Shown: one piece after another, positions 62,584-64,000 of the stretch
How the letters are laid out: each line of letters opens with the position of its first letter
How positions within the stretch are numbered: the first letter of the stretch is position 1
Notes under the pieces: generated by a model
Database searches by the model: none
Seen by the model: only the letters and a program-made list of their open reading frames with translations
Told to the model about the DNA's origin: nothing
Made by a program: the position numbers and the translations under genes
Assembly: GCA_963835585.1 (NCBI GenBank)
Contig: CAWIGF010000001.1
Location: 62,001 to 126,000, forward strand
DNA length: 64,000 nt
Direction of reading: 5' to 3'
From: UBA10107 sp963835585
GTDB taxonomy: Archaea > Nanobdellota > Nanobdellia > Woesearchaeales > UBA10107

Positions 62584-63651
62584 ATGCGCCGAACTTTTTA
62601 TTTTTTAATTTCTGGTTTTTTTCTTTTAACATTTTTGGGTTTAGGTTCGATAGCTTACTGCCAAAATGGCGGCGTGGTGTCAACTCTGGTTGGATCAGCA
62701 GGAGTGAGTGCTTTCGCCAATGGAACCGGGCCCAACGCTGCTTTCAATTGGCCTGCTGGAATAGCTGTCGATTCCTCCGATAATTTGTACGTTGCTGATG
62801 CGGGCAATCAACTGATCCGTAAAATTACATCCGGTTTCGTGGTGACAACTTTCGCGGGTCAAGTTGGAGTAACAGGTTCCACCAACGGAACTGGGACTTC
62901 CGCTTCCTTCTATAATCCTTCAGAAATCTCTGTTGATTCTTCCGGAAATGTGTACGTCGCAGATACGTTCAATAATCTGATACGAAAAATTACTCCGAGC
63001 GGTGTGGTGTCAACCTTGGTGGGTTCTTCGGGAGTTGCAGGCTCCGCCAACGGAACAGGAATAGCCGCGTCGTTTAATAATCCGCATGGAGTTGCGGTTG
63101 ATTCCTCAGGGAATGTGTATGTCGCGGATACTGGCAACAACCTAATAAGAAAAATTACATCCGGTGGTGTGGTTACTACTTTAGCCGGGTCGGCAGGGGT
63201 CACAGGCTCCGCCAACGGAACAGGCTCAGCCGCCTCTTTTAATAATCCATATGGAGTCTCAGTTGACATTTCTGGAAAAGTGTATGTAGCGGATACCGGC
63301 AACAATCTGATAAGAAAAATTACATCCGGGGGTGTTGTTTCGACTTTAGCCGGATCGGGGTCTGTCGGTTCAGCCAATGGCAATGGAAGTTCCGCATCGT
63401 TTAATAATCCTTATGGAGTCGCGGTTGATAAATATGGAAAAGTCTATGTCGCGGATACATTCAATAATCTTATACAGGAAATTACTCCATGGGGAACGGT
63501 GACAACACTCGCAGGGTCTGGATCTATAGGGTCCGCAGATGGAACGGGGACTTCCGCATCGTTCTTTTCTCCAAATGGAGTCGCGGTCGACGCTTACGGG
63601 AAGGTTTACGTCGCGGATAGTGGCAACTACTTAATTCGAATAATTCAATAA
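62584..63651 (+). CDS. Secreted NHL-repeat beta-propeller protein
   Basis: 355 residues. Signal peptide (FYFLISGFFLLTFLGLGSIAYC), then about six NHL-like blades of about 55 residues, each with GVAVDSSGNVYVADTGNNLIRKI and a GSAGVTGSANGTG-type linker. Probably a secreted binding protein. ATG 62584 has a GGAGG site; ends in a complete stop. Confidence 0.85.
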   Translation: MRRTFYFLISGFFLLTFLGLGSIAYCQNGGVVSTLVGSAGVSAFANGTGPNAAFNWPAGIAVDSSDNLYVADAGNQLIRKITSGFVVTTFAGQVGVTGSTNGTGTSASFYNPSEISVDSSGNVYVADTFNNLIRKITPSGVVSTLVGSSGVAGSANGTGIAASFNNPHGVAVDSSGNVYVADTGNNLIRKITSGGVVTTLAGSAGVTGSANGTGSAASFNNPYGVSVDISGKVYVADTGNNLIRKITSGGVVSTLAGSGSVGSANGNGSSASFNNPYGVAVDKYGKVYVADTFNNLIQEITPWGTVTTLAGSGSIGSADGTGTSASFFSPNGVAVDAYGKVYVADSGNYLIRIIQ

Positions 63652-64000
63652 TTTATTGATCCGGTTAGTTTGTTTCTTGTTGGTAGGAGGATTTGTTTAT
63701 GATGAAAACGTTTTTTCTAAAATTTCGTATTTGCTCCATCAACATTTTTATTTTTTCAATGATTTTTTCTTTTTTTCTTTTCTGATTTTTAAATTTCAAA
63801 AATCTTTTCCGAGAGCAGGCCACAAAACGCATCCCCGAATCCAGTTACTAGAAATTCTTCAAATGGATGACTGCAGGGATAAGACCGCCCATTTTCCCAA
63901 AGTCCAATTTCATAAGGAGAGTAAAAACAAGGTATGATAAAAAGCTTTCTCCTGGTGGGGGAACTCACGAATTTATTTTGACAGTAAAAAGTAACATGTA
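63652..64000. other. Right end of window, no gene supported
   Basis: 349 bp of T-rich sequence; possible short frame from 63,656 lacks a ribosome binding site and homologous features. Left unassigned. Confidence 0.5.

Noticed and set aside
63656..63937. 93-codon frame at the right end
   Set aside because: Phe-rich frame from T-runs, no ribosome binding site and no features.

Overview
Most of this window (1 to about 56,865) is archaeal chromosome. It carries archaeal/eukaryal-type ribosomal proteins (S19e, L39e, L31e, L15e, L11, L1, L10, L12), thermosome, Cbf5, archaeal GluRS, Spt5, SecE, RNA polymerase subunit L, the RNase P protein Rpr2, Elp3, a beta-CASP RNase, FtsZ and a histone-like protein. 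Genes are tightly packed with ATGA/TAATG overlaps, TATA boxes lie about 25 nt before starts, and there are many small Zn-ribbon, coiled-coil and single-membrane-span proteins. That style suggests a small-genome DPANN lineage (Woesearchaeota/Pacearchaeota-like). The lineage is inferred, since no 16S gene is present.

Layout. 1-3.4 kb: an AbrB-like protein coupled to a membrane Ser/Thr kinase, then a VapBC-like pair and DUF3175. 3.5-6.2 kb: S19e-L39e-L31e-Cbf5 and a family-4 uracil-DNA glycosylase. 6.4-10.1 kb: a 3.6-kb unit bounded by perfect 28-bp inverted repeats, carrying two tRNA genes, an IS6-like transposase, a DNA methyltransferase and a PD-(D/E)xK nuclease. 10.3-12.7 kb: small unknown membrane proteins, including a paralogous pair with a shared signature. 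12.7-21.8 kb: M17 aminopeptidase, VIT transporter, L15e, degenerate ROK protein, HIT, GluRS, histone-like protein and coiled coils. 21.8-24.4 kb: thermosome with a stop-less IS inserted just upstream. 24.4-32.4 kb: MaoC-like protein, FKBP, ftsZ-secE-spt5, an inverted polysaccharide deacetylase, L11 and a beta-CASP RNase. 32.3-35.5 kb: surface protein, a Hel308-type helicase lacking its first RecA domain, hydrolase and HIT. 35.6-36.9 kb: two tRNA genes interrupted by introns, with a LAGLIDADG endonuclease between them. 36.9-45.3 kb: an N-terminal-only Dph2, Rpr2, coiled-coil/PUA/membrane operon, NSUN methyltransferase and an unknown 600-aa protein. 45.3-49.4 kb: elp3 and surface-protein paralogues with a 975-bp exact duplication. 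49.6-56.8 kb: GGDEF protein, rpoL, acetylglutamate-kinase-like protein, cis-prenyltransferase, L1-L10-L12, COG1340, hisG and a broken hisI.

From about 56,866 to the end the character changes to bacterial: a lipobox lipoprotein, a sedolisin-type peptidase with a Thr/Pro-rich linker and sorting-type C-terminal domain, and NHL repeats. At least three joints cut genes on both sides (about 56,866, about 59,42x and about 61,91x). One short stretch near 59.3 kb again carries an archaeal-style promoter. I read this tail as a mosaic, most likely an assembly chimera, less likely a recent insertion.

The archaeal genes are mainly translation, RNA processing, protein folding and secretion. The ftsZ-secE-spt5-L11-L1-L10-L12 string common in archaea is split here: a deacetylase is inserted before L11, and L1-L10-L12 lie 23 kb away. 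The most unusual items are the five-intron tRNA-Phe and two-intron tRNA-Asn around a homing endonuclease, the inverted-repeat unit carrying tRNAs and restriction-modification genes, and the IS that has no stop codon of its own and reads in frame into the thermosome.
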